NCBI RefSeq assembly: GCF_004341245.1
Contig: NZ_SLWY01000009.1
Location: 62,001-126,000 of the forward strand
DNA: 64,000 nt
Source: Plasticicumulans lactativorans
GTDB lineage: Bacteria > Pseudomonadota > Gammaproteobacteria > Competibacterales > Competibacteraceae
Direction of reading: 5' to 3'
In this document: in pieces, positions 53,496 to 61,900 of the stretch
How positions within the stretch are numbered: position 1 is the stretch's first letter
Layout of the letters: each line of letters opens with the position of its first letter
The notes under the pieces: model-generated
Seen by the model: the letters and a program-made list of their open reading frames with translations, nothing else
Told to the model about the DNA's origin: nothing
Databases searched by the model: none
Program-made: the position numbers and the translations under genes

Positions 53496-54803
53496 TCAGT
53501 GCCTGCGGCGCCGCATCCCGTACACCCACGACAGGCCGCTGAGCATCAGCAGCAGCGACGCGGGCTCGGGGACCTCGTTCACGAACACGGCGTTCCCCAT
53601 CAGGACGCCGACGTTGCCCACGGGCATCGCCGCTGCCGCCCGGACCTGATACTTGAACAGGTCAAGGTCATGGGCGAGCGAAAACGCCGAGGTCGCCGTA
53701 TCGAACTGCAGTTCACCCAATAACTTGTCGGCGATGTAGGTGCTGGCCTCGCTCGCGCTGGAGAACGCGAGGCTGTTCGTGAGCGGATCGAGAAACAGCA
53801 GGTTACCGCTGTTCAGCAGTTCCTCGTTGAGGTCGAGCAGTGCCCCCATCGAGCCGTCGGGGTTGAACGTCATGCCCAGGCGAAACAGCAGCGGATGACC
53901 GTCGCTGTCCAGGCCAATGGCGCCCGGAACAGCGCCGGCGATATCGGTGCCGACCTCCAGGACCGAAGAAGCGATATCGCCGGTGATCGAGTCGGGCTCG
54001 AACACGACGTTGAAATCGCTGGCCTTCAATGACACGTCGCCCTCCAGGAAGTCGTCGGCCTGGATGTCGTTGAATGACATCGGGTCCCGTACCAGCGACG
54101 CCGCCCTCGCCTCCGGCGCCCGCACGAAATCGCGGATCGTCGGATCGAAGCGCGAGCCGCTCTTGTCCACGGTGGCATAGGAGCCGGCCGCCGAAACGCG
54201 GATGCGGTTATTGCCGAGATCGGTGAAGGTGATCTTGGCCTGCGCCTCGGCCGATGACGAGAAGGGACCGAACGTCGGATTGACGATGGTCCTGGATCGG
54301 CGCACGGGCCCCGCGATGGCCGGATCGTGCAGGATCAGTTCGCCATTGGGCCCCGTTTCCGACTTGGGTTCGGTATCGTAACTTTTGCCCGCCGGTGGTT
54401 TCTGCTCGACGGAATAACCGCCAATCAGTTTGATGCCCTGGCTGGGTACGCGCGGATTGATCGGGTTGTAAGCCCGAGCCGTCGACTTGAGGGGAAAGAA
54501 CGTCCGGAAGAACGGATCGGACTGGCTCGGAAAGTGGGCCACGGCGATCGGCGTGGGAAGCGCGCCCGCAACCTCCGCCACGGCATGCAGGTCGAACGTT
54601 CCGCCTCCACCCGTGCGCGTTACACCGTTCGGGGACGCCACGCTGTTGGTCACCGTGGCGCCACCTCCGGAGAAGAGGTTGACGGCCTGAACGTCGCTGA
54701 CGACGAGAACCCCTCCGAGCAGCGAGGCCAGCGTCGTCGCGATTCCTCTGGATAGCCATCCTGGTTTCCGGTCGGGAAATACCACATCGGGTGCAATCTG
54801 CAT
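53496..54803 (-). CDS. PEP-CTERM sorting domain protein
   Basis: A 435-residue exported protein. The N-terminus has a late signal peptide (GIATTLASLLGGVLVVSDVQA) and the C-terminus is a classical PEP-CTERM tail: VPEPASLLLMLSGLSWVYGMRRRRH, i.e. PEP motif, membrane helix and Arg-rich end. Such proteins are processed by exosortase and tied to the cell surface or exopolysaccharide. The central region is beta-rich with no domain I recognise. No exosortase or EPS gene is in the window. The ATG at 54803 follows GGAAGAAAGGG. A sigma-54-type promoter lies upstream. Confidence 0.9.
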   Translation of the reverse strand: MQIAPDVVFPDRKPGWLSRGIATTLASLLGGVLVVSDVQAVNLFSGGGATVTNSVASPNGVTRTGGGGTFDLHAVAEVAGALPTPIAVAHFPSQSDPFFRTFFPLKSTARAYNPINPRVPSQGIKLIGGYSVEQKPPAGKSYDTEPKSETGPNGELILHDPAIAGPVRRSRTIVNPTFGPFSSSAEAQAKITFTDLGNNRIRVSAAGSYATVDKSGSRFDPTIRDFVRAPEARAASLVRDPMSFNDIQADDFLEGDVSLKASDFNVVFEPDSITGDIASSVLEVGTDIAGAVPGAIGLDSDGHPLLFRLGMTFNPDGSMGALLDLNEELLNSGNLLFLDPLTNSLAFSSASEASTYIADKLLGELQFDTATSAFSLAHDLDLFKYQVRAAAAMPVGNVGVLMGNAVFVNEVPEPASLLLMLSGLSWVYGMRRRRH

Positions 54804-55515
54804 GGCCCTTTCTTCCTCCACATGACCGGTAGCAAGAACCCGTGCACCCCGCACACGGGGGTATCGCCAAAGCGCTCAGATGGCAATCTCATGCGCGTGG
54901 ACACACGATCCGTATCGCGAGCGGGGGGGATTCGTGCGGGCCGTTCATGACGCAAAATTTGCACCATGATGCAAAATCATTTCGCGAGCAACGAGTTGAA
55001 AAGTACAAAACGGGCAGGGCCAAAAAAATGTAAAAACTATTGACGGATTGGGTCGGTGAGAAGTCTCTCCGCCAACTGAAAACCGTCGCTGGTCGGGAGC
55101 AGGGCATCAAATAGAGGGCGTGAGAGGAGCGGCGGATGGCGTCATTTCGTGCGGCAGAGCAATGAAATGCGGTGCGGGCCCGGAAAGCGTCTGAAGCATA
55201 ATGCCGCTGGCGATGCGCAGTGATGGCAGCGCTGCTGACCGTCAGCGTGTCGGTGAAACGACATTACGGAAAAGATGAGCCTGCGCCACGGCAAAAGCCG
55301 CAGGTTTTCGGTCATGCCTCGACGGTGACTGATTCGATTGCATTACCGGTCAACAAGCGAGCGGTGTTCATTGTGTCGGACAATCCGGAATGGGCAATTG
55401 CCGAAACGGAATGCCCGGCACGCATGCCTTGCGTTGCCCGATCGGATGCGTCACAGCGATACGGCCGGGCGTCGCCCATCGGGAGCGTTGCGGCCCCGGA
55501 ACCGTGATGGCCGGC
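54804..55515. other. Non-coding region upstream of the PEP-CTERM gene
   Basis: 712 bases with lower GC than the rest of the window. Apart from the sigma-54-type promoter at 54951-54966 I see no gene I can support. A short open frame at 55220-55507 has no family resemblance, no good ribosome-binding site and unusual composition. An imperfect hairpin with arms CCTGCG/CGCAGG followed by TTTT lies near 55280-55315. Confidence 0.5.
54951..54966 (-). promoter_or_regulatory. Sigma-54 (-24/-12) promoter for the PEP-CTERM gene
   Basis: On the minus strand TGGTGCAAATTTTGCG matches the sigma-54 consensus TGGCAC-N5-TTGC, with GG and GC ten bases apart. An inverted repeat TTTGCA-N6-TGCAAA (54958-54975) overlaps the -24 side. 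The predicted start is near 54940, giving a leader of about 138 bases. PEP-CTERM genes in this group of bacteria are often controlled by sigma-54 with PrsK/PrsR; the match is read directly, the regulation is inferred. Confidence 0.65.
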
Positions 55516-56391
55516 TTACCGGTTCGTTGAGGTCGCGGCGGGGGGGACGCCGGCGGCCGGCCGCCGGTTCAGGATCACCAGCGCGATGCCGCCGAGGATC
55601 GCGGCGGAGGCGAGCAGCAGGCGCAGCGTCAGCGGCTCGCCGAGGAAGATGATGCCGCCGACGGCGGCGATCACCGGCACGCTGAGCTGCACGGTGGCGG
55701 CGCTGGTGGCCTTCAGCGCCGGCAGCGCGGTGTACCAGATCGCGTAGCCGACCCCCGAGGCGAGCGCGCCCGAAGCCACCGCGTAGCCGACGCCGGCGCC
55801 GTCCAGCGAGCGGTGCGCCCAGGTCAGCGCGCTCAGGGCGATGCCGATCGGTACCGCGCGCAGGAAGTTCCCCGCGGTGACGTGGGTGGGGTCACCGGCG
55901 CCGCGCCCGCGCAGCGAGTACACGCCCCAGGCCACGCCGGCGCCGAGCATCAGCAGCGCACCGGCGAGCGGCGGGGCCGACAGGCCGGGCAGCAGCAGCG
56001 CCACCAGCCCGGCGCCGGCGAGCCCGAGCCCGCCGAGCTGCGCCGTGCCCAGGCGCTCGCCGCGCCACAGGCCGTAGCCGATCATCGTCGCCTGCACCGC
56101 GCCGAACAGCAGCAGCGCGCCACTCGCCGCGGGCAGGCTCACGTAGGCGTAGGAAAAACCGGCCGCGTAGGCGAACAGCGCGAGCGCCGACGGCCAGTTG
56201 CCCGCGCCGTGTGCGCCCCGGTGCAGCCGTGCCGCCAGCGCGAGCACGAGCGCCCCCGCGAGCAGCCGGATCGTCGTGAAGCTCGCCGCGTCGATGGCGG
56301 TCGCCTTCAGCGCGACCCGGCACAGCAGCGAGTTGCCGGCGAAGGCGATCATCGCGAGGGTGGTCAGGACGGCGATGCGGGCCGGGGACAT
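55516..56391 (-). CDS. EamA/DMT-family transporter
   Basis: A 291-residue inner-membrane protein with ten hydrophobic segments in two EamA repeats (MIAFAGNSLLCRVALKATAID... and GVAWGVYSLRGRGAGDP...). The second repeat ends with the family feature IIFLGEPLTLRLLLASAAILGGIALVI. These drug/metabolite transporters export metabolites or amino acids; the substrate is unknown. The ATG at 56391 has GAGGAG upstream. It is 59 bases downstream of the RNA ligase gene on the same strand, but its content suggests it is unrelated to the defence block. Confidence 0.9.
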   Translation of the reverse strand: MSPARIAVLTTLAMIAFAGNSLLCRVALKATAIDAASFTTIRLLAGALVLALAARLHRGAHGAGNWPSALALFAYAAGFSYAYVSLPAASGALLLFGAVQATMIGYGLWRGERLGTAQLGGLGLAGAGLVALLLPGLSAPPLAGALLMLGAGVAWGVYSLRGRGAGDPTHVTAGNFLRAVPIGIALSALTWAHRSLDGAGVGYAVASGALASGVGYAIWYTALPALKATSAATVQLSVPVIAAVGGIIFLGEPLTLRLLLASAAILGGIALVILNRRPAAGVPPAATSTNR

Positions 56392-56450
56392 CGGCAGCAC
56401 TCCTCACGAAACCGGCGGGCGACGTTGGGTGGCGTGCCCGGTACCCGCCC

Positions 56451-57137
56451 TCATGGGCGTGCCTGCAGGCGGTTCCACTCCAGCGTGCGGGACCGCCAGT
56501 GAGCCTCGATCTGCTGCGTGAAGTCGGTCCGGACCAGCTTCGCCCGCTGCAGCAGCCAGTCGTCGTCCTCCACCCGCACCACCACCCCTTCCATCGGGCC
56601 GTCGCGAAACCGGCTCGGCTGCGAGCGCAGCAGTTCCTGCAGGCCGGCGCTGCTGGTGCGCCCCCGCGCGACGGCCGGTACCACCGCCACGCGCAGCCCC
56701 TGCGCCCAGGCATCGCGCCGGCGGGTGCTCCAGAAGCGGCCGGCGCGCCGGTCGTAGACATCGAACAGCAGCCACCAGTCGGGCAGGGCGGCGTAGTCGA
56801 GCGAGTGACGGGCCGCGCACCACTCGCCGAAGGCGATCAGGTGCTCGCCCAGCGCATCGAACAGCGCGTCCTCGCGCCGGGCCAGCCATTCGCCCAGGCG
56901 CGCGAACTGGCCGGCGTAGGGAGGGTGCAGGTACTGCCCACGGTTCTGCGCGCGCAGCGTCCCTTCGCGGGAAACGGAAACGCCGAGGTTCGCGCCGTCG
57001 AGCTTCTCTTCCACCACCACCGGCCCCTGCAGCAGGTCCCGGACCTCGGCGGGCGACAGCACCTTGTCGTCGCGCGGCGTGCCGCGGCCGAGCCAGGCCA
57101 GGTGCGGGGTGTGGGGGAAACGGAAAAAATCGGTCAT
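56451..57137 (-). CDS. RNA ligase family protein
   Basis: A 228-residue stand-alone nucleotidyltransferase domain of the RNA ligase fold. Motif I is VVVEEKLDGANLG with the adenylated Lys at 45. Motif III-like LIAFGEWCAARHSLDY, motif IV DGPMEGVVVRVED and motif V RAKLVRTDF follow in order. No C-terminal domain is present beyond the catalytic core. It may seal RNA breaks in vivo. Its ATG overlaps the stop of the PIN gene by 4 bases (57134-57137), so a nuclease and a ligase are translated from the same message. The substrate is unknown. Confidence 0.85.
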   Translation of the reverse strand: MTDFFRFPHTPHLAWLGRGTPRDDKVLSPAEVRDLLQGPVVVEEKLDGANLGVSVSREGTLRAQNRGQYLHPPYAGQFARLGEWLARREDALFDALGEHLIAFGEWCAARHSLDYAALPDWWLLFDVYDRRAGRFWSTRRRDAWAQGLRVAVVPAVARGRTSSAGLQELLRSQPSRFRDGPMEGVVVRVEDDDWLLQRAKLVRTDFTQQIEAHWRSRTLEWNRLQARP

Positions 57138-57670
57138 GCGCTGCCCTTCTTGCTCAGCCATTTTGCGCGCAACCATTCTTCGAGCAGATGTTCCACCTGC
57201 AGCCCCGCCTTCCCGAGGGCATCGCCGCAGCCCAGCCAGTCGGTGTCGCAGGCGTTGGTGAGCCGACAGGCATGTCCGGCGTCCTGCGCGGCCAGCGCTG
57301 CCGCCACCATCTTGCGATCGGCACGATCCGTGACTGCGGCTGCCAGTTCGTCCGCAAGGATCGCGTGGCCATTCTCGTCCATGCTCAGGCCGACCCACAC
57401 CACCTCGTTGCGGTCTCGCTTGGTCATCAGCGCCAGCCAGCCGTAATCCTGCTCCGTCAGCTTGTGGAGATACTCGCCGCAGAGGCGCCAACCCCAATCC
57501 AGCACCACCGATCGCTCGGGGTCCTGCTCGAATGCTTCCAGCCAGCGCAGTACCCGCTCCCGCAGCGCCGCTTCCTGAATCGGCGTGGCATCGGGCCGGA
57601 AGGGCGAACCGTCATCGGCAGCGCTGGCAACGATCAGCACGTTCGTATCCACCACCCGGGCATCAGCCAT
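57134..57670 (-). CDS. PIN-domain nuclease-like protein
   Basis: A 178-residue protein with the PIN layout of acidic residues: Asp8 in RVVDTNVLIVA, Glu66 in WRLCGEYLHKL, Asp118 in TDRADRKMVAAALAA and a final acidic group in NACDTDWLG. PIN proteins are Mg/Mn-dependent RNases, often toxins. It is longer than a typical VapC (~130 residues), and no antitoxin gene is adjacent. It starts inside the end of the ATPase gene (8-base overlap) and ends inside the start of the RNA ligase gene (4-base overlap). Confidence 0.8.
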   Translation of the reverse strand: MADARVVDTNVLIVASAADDGSPFRPDATPIQEAALRERVLRWLEAFEQDPERSVVLDWGWRLCGEYLHKLTEQDYGWLALMTKRDRNEVVWVGLSMDENGHAILADELAAAVTDRADRKMVAAALAAQDAGHACRLTNACDTDWLGCGDALGKAGLQVEHLLEEWLRAKWLSKKGSA

Positions 57671-58952
57671 AGGGGTGATCCCGCATGCGCTGGGCGCGTG
57701 CCTGTGCCTGCGCGCGGGCTTCACCGACGCTGTCGCCGAAGAAATGAGGCGGCCAGTTGCTGACGGTGCCGAAGTCGTCCACGGCGAGGGGGCGCAACCG
57801 GGCGGTGGCCTCGTCACGTTCGACGAAGTACAGCGCGCACTGGTCGGGCTGCGTCCGCTGTTGTGCGATCAGCGTCTGCATGCGGCGGAAAACATGCTCC
57901 GAATGAGTTTCGACGATGAACTGGATGCCGCGTTTCTGGCTGACTTCCACGAACAGTTCCGCCAGCACGGCTTGTGCCAAGGGGTGCAAATGGATTTCTG
58001 GTTCTTCCAGGATCACCGTGCTGCCCGGCGGTGCGAAATGGGCTACGGTGAGCACGGGCAATACCTGCGAAATGCCGATTCCCACATCGCGCAGGTTGGC
58101 CTGCACGCCGTCCTTATGGACCACCACTTCGTAACGGGTGGAGCGCCCCACTTGGCGCACCTCCAGATGGTCCGCGATTTTCATACACGTCAGCCACCTG
58201 GAGACACCTGCCACGATCTCGCCCTGCCCGCCATTTTTCGTCAGCGCACTGGCGAGCAGTACGTCGATGGCTTTGTGTCCGTCGCTGCCGATTTCGCCGG
58301 GGTTCGATTTGTTCCACACGTAATCGCGTTCCGGCTTGCGGCGCAGCGGACCGAGATACACCACGTTCTCCAGCTCACGGCGGATCGCAAGGCTCAAATC
58401 CTGCGCCAGTGCGCCCTCCGCTCCCAATTGGACGATGGCCTCGGCCGAAAGCGCGATGGAGCGCTCCGGCGCGAAGTCGCGGCTTTTACCCCGCGGCTGA
58501 GCCTCGTCGTCGACGAACAGCGAATACGCGCCCTTTTCCCGCCGCACCGCGCGCAGGCGCCGACCGTCGGTGAGCAGTTCCAGTTCCTGCACCGCCACCG
58601 CGCCGCTGGAGGTTTTCCCGTAACTGCAGTGAAAGTGACCGTCCTGGATGCGTTCCCCCGCCGGCCGCCGGAACGCGAACGCCAGCTCGAATCGGCGTGG
58701 ATCGGTGCAGCCGATCGTCAACACATCGTCGAAGTCGCCGAAGTTGAAATAATCGTTGAGTTCGTCACCCCCCAGATTCAGATGAATCGTCCGGTCGGGG
58801 GACTGCACCGTCTGCTTCAGCAGCAGCAGGCTCTGGATCAGCGAAGACTTGCCCGAGGAGTTGGTGCCCAACAGCATCGTCACCGGCCGCAAGGTGACCT
58901 CTCCGGTGTCGCGCCAGGCCTTGAAGTTCTTCAGTTGCAGGCTGGTCAGCAT
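57663..58952 (-). CDS. OLD-like AAA ATPase (DUF3696-type)
   Basis: A 429-residue ABC/SMC-like ATPase. It starts MLTSLQLKNFKAW, with Walker A GTNSSGKSS (29-37), a signature-like DVGIGISQVLPVL (289-301), Walker B STVILEEPEIHLHP (311-324) and the switch region FIVETHSEH (345-353). The C-terminus has the FFGDSVGEA element seen in DUF3696-type proteins. There is no TOPRIM domain, so it is not a complete OLD nuclease. Such ATPases typically partner with a separate effector; here the next gene is a PIN nuclease. Its start overlaps the methyltransferase stop by 7 bases. Confidence 0.85.
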   Translation of the reverse strand: MLTSLQLKNFKAWRDTGEVTLRPVTMLLGTNSSGKSSLIQSLLLLKQTVQSPDRTIHLNLGGDELNDYFNFGDFDDVLTIGCTDPRRFELAFAFRRPAGERIQDGHFHCSYGKTSSGAVAVQELELLTDGRRLRAVRREKGAYSLFVDDEAQPRGKSRDFAPERSIALSAEAIVQLGAEGALAQDLSLAIRRELENVVYLGPLRRKPERDYVWNKSNPGEIGSDGHKAIDVLLASALTKNGGQGEIVAGVSRWLTCMKIADHLEVRQVGRSTRYEVVVHKDGVQANLRDVGIGISQVLPVLTVAHFAPPGSTVILEEPEIHLHPLAQAVLAELFVEVSQKRGIQFIVETHSEHVFRRMQTLIAQQRTQPDQCALYFVERDEATARLRPLAVDDFGTVSNWPPHFFGDSVGEARAQAQARAQRMRDHPYG

Positions 58953-61900
58953 CGGCCGTTCTCCATCTGATGGGCATGGTTTCCGCTTAGCCGATCCCAC
59001 GCTTCCAGCACCAGCCGCCGGGTGCGGTATTCGCCGAACGTGCGGCGCTCGTTGTTCTTGAGCACGCGGAAGGTCTCGGAAGGGTAGTTCTCGCCCATCA
59101 CGTCGGCGGGGTCGAGGATGTAGCGCAGCTCGTCGCGGCTCAGGCCGTAGAGGCGGGCGTAGTAGGCATCGAGTTCGGCACGCAGTCGGGCGCGGCGCTC
59201 GGAGTCCCACGGGAAGGGCGGGCCCTCGAAGCCGAGGTCTTCCGCCCAGGGCCGGAGATCGTGGGCGGTGTAGGTGAGTTCGAGCACGCGGGGGACGATG
59301 AACGCGAGGTCGGTTTCGGTGTAGCGGTCGGGGGGGAGTATGGGGAGCTGCTTGAGATAAAAATATGTGAGAGATGTTCCACCGACTTTCTGTCGAGCAG
59401 CGTAGTCGAGCGTCAATGAATTGAGACTCCCATAAAGCGCGGCTACATGCTGCACGGATGGCGCTGCGTTGCAGAACATGAGCGGCATCTTGTGCCCCAC
59501 GCCCACCCTCGGCACCACCGACGCGATCACCGTGCGTTCGTCCGTCGATCGGCAAATGTCCCGCCAGCCCATCAGCCAACCGCGTTGCCAGTGCTTGTCG
59601 GCGAGGCGCTGGTTCACCTCGGCGGCGCTCACCCAGTAACGCGGGGTGGCGGTGAAATCGGGCTGCCGTTTCTCGTCGACCGTCACGTCGCGACTCACCC
59701 TGTCCGCCCCGTAGGTCGCCCAGCGGTGGTCGAACTGGTGAATCATCTTGGCTTCAAAAAGCGGAAGCCGGTCGGGGGCGGGGGTGTCGTGGAACAGGTG
59801 GCTGTCGTTGGACATATGGATCATGGCCATGAAGCGAATGTTCCACGGATTTCGCTCCGGTGGCCCTTCGGCAATGAGCACCGGCGCGGCGCGGTAGAGT
59901 TTCTTGGTCAGTTCGGCGTCTTGTTCAGTCCGAAAGATCGGACACGTAAGGGTATTAGGATTGACCTTGCCCATGTCTTCCGCCGTCATTCGTATTCTGC
60001 GCCGCGCGTCCTGCATTTCGGAAACGGTGTACGCAAACCAACAAAACTCCATTTGCTGAACTGGCGTAATGGAGCCGGCAATCGTCATCAAGCCAAATGT
60101 CACTGTATGTTCAACAGGTTTAGGGAATAGGAAGCGCTCGTTCTTGAATCCGTAGTAGCTTTCAAGACGCCCAGTTGAAACGAGATATTGAAAGAATTGT
60201 TTCGTTGTATCGTCCGTGGCAATGCCGGTCGGCACGATGAAGCCCGCCCGCCCGGTCGCGTTCACCAGTTGGGCGAAGGTTTCCGCAAACAGCGCATAGG
60301 TGTTCACGTCGCCCACGCCGGTCAGCGGGTAGCGCCCGGCATCGTGGGCGAACAGGCTCGCGGCTTCGGCGTTGCGCCGTGCCGACAGGAACTCGGCGTA
60401 CAACGCTTGTTCTGCCGTATTCGGCGGTGTCAGCCCCTGCGCCGACTCCCGTTCCGGATAGAGGGCGTGCAGCAGCATGCCCTCGGCCAACAGACCGATG
60501 CGCCGTCCCCGTTCGGCCTTGTGCGGCGCTTCGGCCACCAGCGGACTGCGAGAGGCGAAAAACTCCTCCTCCTGCAGTTTGATGCGTTCCCACGGCGGAT
60601 TGCCGAGCAGCACGTCGAAGCCGCCGGTTCTCACCCCCGGCCCCTCGCCTGCAGGTGGGCGAGGGGGGAAAACCTGCGGGAATGCCAGGTGCCAGTGCAG
60701 GGCCTGCGCCGCGCGGGCGGCTTCGTGCGCCGCGTCCGCCACGCCCGGCCGGGGGGCGCCGTCATTCAGCGTGAGCCAGAGGTCCTGGCTGGTCGGCACG
60801 CGCGGCGCGTGTTCGGGCGTCTTCGGCAGCACGAAGGCGGCGACGAACAGGTCGGCCGCGAGCTGCGCGCGCGAGGCGGCGATGTTCGCTTCGTGCTCGC
60901 GGTGGGCGGCGCGCTTGGCTTCGAGCGCTTCGAGGGTGTCGTCGGGCATCGCCTCCAGCGCACGGCCGTCCAGGTCCACCCGCAACTCCAGGCCCGGCAG
61001 GTAGCGGGAGCGCGCCTTCGCCCTGGCGATCGCTTTCAGCGCGTCGCGGTTGGCTTTCTTGAGCGCCCTGGCGACGTCCCTGTCGTCGCCGGAGAGCGCG
61101 TTGAACGCCTTGTCGGGGATGCCGTTCTCCAGGATGGCGGGGTCGAGCACGCCGAGCAGCGCATCGCCGCAGCGCAGGTGATGGTCGAGAAAGCTCAGCG
61201 GCCGGTCGGGCGTGTAGGCCTCCAGCCACAACGCGGTGCGGGCGAGTTCGACCGCCAGCGGGTTCTTGTCGACGCCGTAGAGGCAACGGGCCACCACGGC
61301 GCGCAGCGCGCGACGGACGTCCTCGGGCAGCGGGTTGCCGTCGGGCGCGTCGAGCCGGGCGATGTCCTCGGCGAGGCGGCGGGCGGCGGCGAGCAGGAAG
61401 TGACCGGAGCCGCAGGCCGGGTCGCAGACGGTGAGGTCGAGCAGCGCCTTGACCGGCTCCTGCGGATGGGCCGCCACGGTCTGGGCGATGACCGGTTCCA
61501 GCGCGCTCTTGACGAGTTCCTGCACCAGGCCGTCGGGCGTGTAGTAGGAGCCGGTGAGCTTGCGCGCATTGCCCTTGGACGAAGCGGCACCCTCACCCCC
61601 GGCCCGGCTCCCGGTGGGAGAGGGGAGATCGTCTGTCTCGTCGCCGACGAAGCCGAAGCGGCGCGCGCCGCCGGTGAGCGTGAGCACCGGCACCAGCTCC
61701 AGCAGGCTTTCGTAGACGCTGCCGAGCTCCTCGGAGCCCATGTCTCGGTAGTTGACTCGTGAGAGCGCCGCGCCGTCGCGGAAGAAACACAGGCTGAACA
61801 ACGCCGATAGCAGCGCCTGGTTTTCCAGTTGCGCGGCGTCGAGGTCAGGGCACTGCGTGGCGTCGAACAGCCCGCCGAGGGCCGGCAGGCCGAGCGCCGG

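Noticed and set aside
55220-55507. A 95-residue open frame upstream of the EamA gene
   Set aside because: No ribosome-binding site, no recognisable family, and codon use unlike the neighbours; treated as non-coding.
55516-56391. EamA transporter as part of the defence module
   Set aside because: It follows the RNA ligase by 59 bases on the same strand, but it belongs to a common metabolite-export family and there is no overlap or coupling as in the upstream genes.
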